From Pseudomonas marginalis (lineage in GTDB: Bacteria; Pseudomonadota; Gammaproteobacteria; Pseudomonadales; Pseudomonadaceae): DNA of 34,371 bases. Below are positions 33,328 to 34,371 of this stretch, in pieces. The notes under the pieces are model-generated. The model saw only the letters and a program-made list of their open reading frames with translations. It searched no databases and was not told the origin of the DNA. The DNA is taken from assembly GCF_001645105.1 (NCBI RefSeq), contig NZ_LKEG01000042.1, forward strand, positions 289,619 through 323,989, written 5' to 3'. The position numbers were made by a program, and so were the translations under genes. Position 1 is the first letter of the stretch, and every line of letters starts with the position of its first letter.

Positions 33328-33761
33328 TCTTGGAGATGGATCTCCAGCCGCCAGCGGCCATCGGCTTTCTCGCCTTTCCACTCCCCTCGCAACGGCCGGG
33401 CCGCCACCAGGTTCAGCAGCAGGCCCGCATCGGTCTTGCGCACGCGCCAGTTCACGTCCTTTTCATTGAACTTGAGTTGCCCACTGGCCGCCTTGCCCTG
33501 TGCGTCGAATAGCAGCGCCACCGTGCCATCGATAAGCTCGCCGTGCAGCTTGGGTTCGCTGTTGAACCACACCACCACGCCGTCCGCCACAGTCTCGACC
33601 TGCTGCAGCTCGACCGGGTCCGGCGTGGTCAGCCGGCCAATCATCAGGCCCACCATCAGGCCGACAATCGCCAACGAACCCATGACCCGCGGCATTAGCT
33701 TCGGCCTTGGGTCCTCTTCGGGGGTAGAATGCAGCGCATCTTTGCCTTCGGAGCCGTGCAT
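33321..33761 (-). CDS. Hypothetical single-pass membrane protein
   Basis: Up to 146 residues. A hydrophilic N-terminus is followed by one membrane segment (VMGSLAIVGLMVGLMIG, about 26-42) and a beta-rich domain ending in LRGEWKGEKADGRWRLEIHLQEQ, probably periplasmic. I do not recognise a named family. The first ATG (33759-33761) has AAGGA 11 bases upstream but shares its bases with the trmL start on the other strand; ATG at 33695 (MPRVMGSLAIV) is the alternative, with a weak ribosome site. It converges on nrsZ, whose end touches its stop codon. A gene in the same place exists in P. aeruginosa as I recall. Confidence 0.7.
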   Translation of the reverse strand: MHGSEGKDALHSTPEEDPRPKLMPRVMGSLAIVGLMVGLMIGRLTTPDPVELQQVETVADGVVVWFNSEPKLHGELIDGTVALLFDAQGKAASGQLKFNEKDVNWRVRKTDAGLLLNLVAARPLRGEWKGEKADGRWRLEIHLQEQ

Positions 33762-34215
33762 GTTTCACGTCATCCTTTTTCAACCAGAAATTCCGCCGAA
33801 TACCGGCAACGTTATCAGGCTGTGCGCCAACAGTGGCTGCCACCTGCATTTGATCGAGCCCCTGGGCTTTGACATGGACGACAAGCGCCTGCGCCGCGCC
33901 GGGCTGGACTACCACGAGTACGCCACCCTCAAGCGCCACGCCGACCTGGCCAGCTGCCTGGAAAGCCTGGGGCATCCGCGGCTGTTCGCGTTCACCACCA
34001 AGGGTTCACGGCCGTTCCATGATGCCAGCTTTGCCGAGGGCGATGCTTTCCTGTTCGGTCCGGAAAGCCGGGGCCTGCCGGCCGAGGTACTCGATGCCCT
34101 GCCCGACGGCCATCGCCTGCGCCTGCCGATGCGCGAGGGTTGCCGCAGCTTGAACCTGTCCAACACCGTGGCCGTCGCCGTCTATGAAGGTTGGCGTCAA
34201 CTCGGCTTCAAATAA
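33760..34215 (+). CDS. trmL: tRNA (cytidine/uridine-2'-O-)-methyltransferase TrmL
   Basis: SPOUT-class enzyme that methylates the 2'-O of nucleotide 34 in tRNA-Leu isoacceptors. 151 residues, close to E. coli TrmL (YibK, 157). Motif 1 lies at QPEIPPNTGNVIRLCAN (8-24); the S-adenosylmethionine trefoil-knot motifs are LFGPESRGLP and LPMREGCRSLNLSNTVAVAVYE. ATG at 33760 with GGAG 6 bases upstream. A longer in-frame reading extends back to 33067 through the small RNA region, but that part has no coding character. Confidence 0.95.
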   Translation: MFHVILFQPEIPPNTGNVIRLCANSGCHLHLIEPLGFDMDDKRLRRAGLDYHEYATLKRHADLASCLESLGHPRLFAFTTKGSRPFHDASFAEGDAFLFGPESRGLPAEVLDALPDGHRLRLPMREGCRSLNLSNTVAVAVYEGWRQLGFK

Positions 34216-34229
34216 CACCGTAAAACAAG

Positions 34230-34307
34230 TGTGGGAGGGGGCTTGCCCCCGATGACGGAGTGCCAGTCGACATCTATGTGACTGACACACCGCTATCGGG
34301 GGCAAGC
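34230..34307. repeat. Truncated REPIN after trmL
   Basis: The left arm GTGGGAGGGGGCTTGCCCCC and the loop are intact. The right arm reads ATCGGGGGCAAGC and then stops at 34307 where CCCCTCCCAC is expected. The break is sharp and followed by unrelated sequence. Confidence 0.88.
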
Positions 34308-34371
34308 TGAACTGGTCAAGTAATCTTGGACACTGATTACGGTTCACGCCGCCAACCTTTCCTTCACGACC
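34308..34371 (-). mobile_element. Probable end of an insertion sequence, truncated by window edge
   Basis: Unrelated DNA starts exactly at the REPIN break with TGAACTGGTCAAGTAATC; beginning with TG is common for IS3-family ends. On the minus strand an open frame enters from beyond the window and stops at 34346-34344 (ending VVKERLAA), 36 bases from the junction, the usual place for a transposase stop near a terminal repeat. The family and even the element's identity are inferred; too little is visible to name it. Confidence 0.5.

Noticed and set aside
33067..33759. N-terminal extension of trmL through the small RNA region
   Set aside because: The repeat copies fall in different frames (spacings 71 and 86), the promoter lies inside, and homologous TrmL starts at MFHVILFQPEIPPNTG.

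Overview
This window looks like a core-chromosome segment of a Pseudomonas, most likely of the P. fluorescens group. Three things point there: high GC; the hut gene order (hutF, hutC-hutD, hutU-hutTu-hutX-hutW-hutV-hutH1-hutH2), which matches what I remember of P. fluorescens SBW25; and many REPIN-type inverted repeats with a GTGGGAGGGGGCTTGC arm between genes. The assignment rests on recognition, not on a search.

Bases 1-12349: histidine utilisation (hut). On the minus strand lie hutC (GntR repressor), hutD, hutU (urocanase), an NCS1 permease (probably the urocanate transporter), an ABC transporter (hutX, hutW, hutV), a histidine ammonia-lyase paralogue that has lost its MIO tripeptide (hutH1), and a canonical histidine ammonia-lyase cut by the window edge (hutH2). 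hutF is divergent. A -24/-12 (sigma-54) promoter, a TGTA-N2-TACA HutC operator at its start point and an NtrC-like upstream site precede hutU. A second HutC operator lies between hutC and hutF.

Bases 12350-26430: housekeeping genes. These are blc lipocalin, a small BamE-like lipoprotein, fbp, a DUF3999/DUF2339 membrane pair, glgP, a YkgJ-type cysteine-cluster protein, typA/bipA and thiI. Terminators and REPINs separate them.

Bases 26431-34215: the nitrogen-control block. It holds glnA behind a sigma-54 promoter with tandem NtrC sites, a DUF6124 gene with an unusual leader, a periplasmic chorismate mutase, a cupin lipoprotein, ntrB-ntrC (with their own NtrC site and a possible sigma-54 promoter), a sigma-54 small RNA matching NrsZ in position and architecture, a membrane-anchored hypothetical protein, and trmL. 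The window ends in a REPIN cut by what looks like the end of an insertion sequence.

The window links histidine breakdown (a nitrogen and carbon source) with its nitrogen regulators. Four -24/-12 promoters (hutU, glnA, ntrB, nrsZ) have NtrC-like sequences upstream. The most novel signals are (1) four mutually exclusive pairing segments in the DUF6124 leader that would alternately mask or free its ribosome binding site, and (2) the exact loss of the MIO tripeptide in HutH1.
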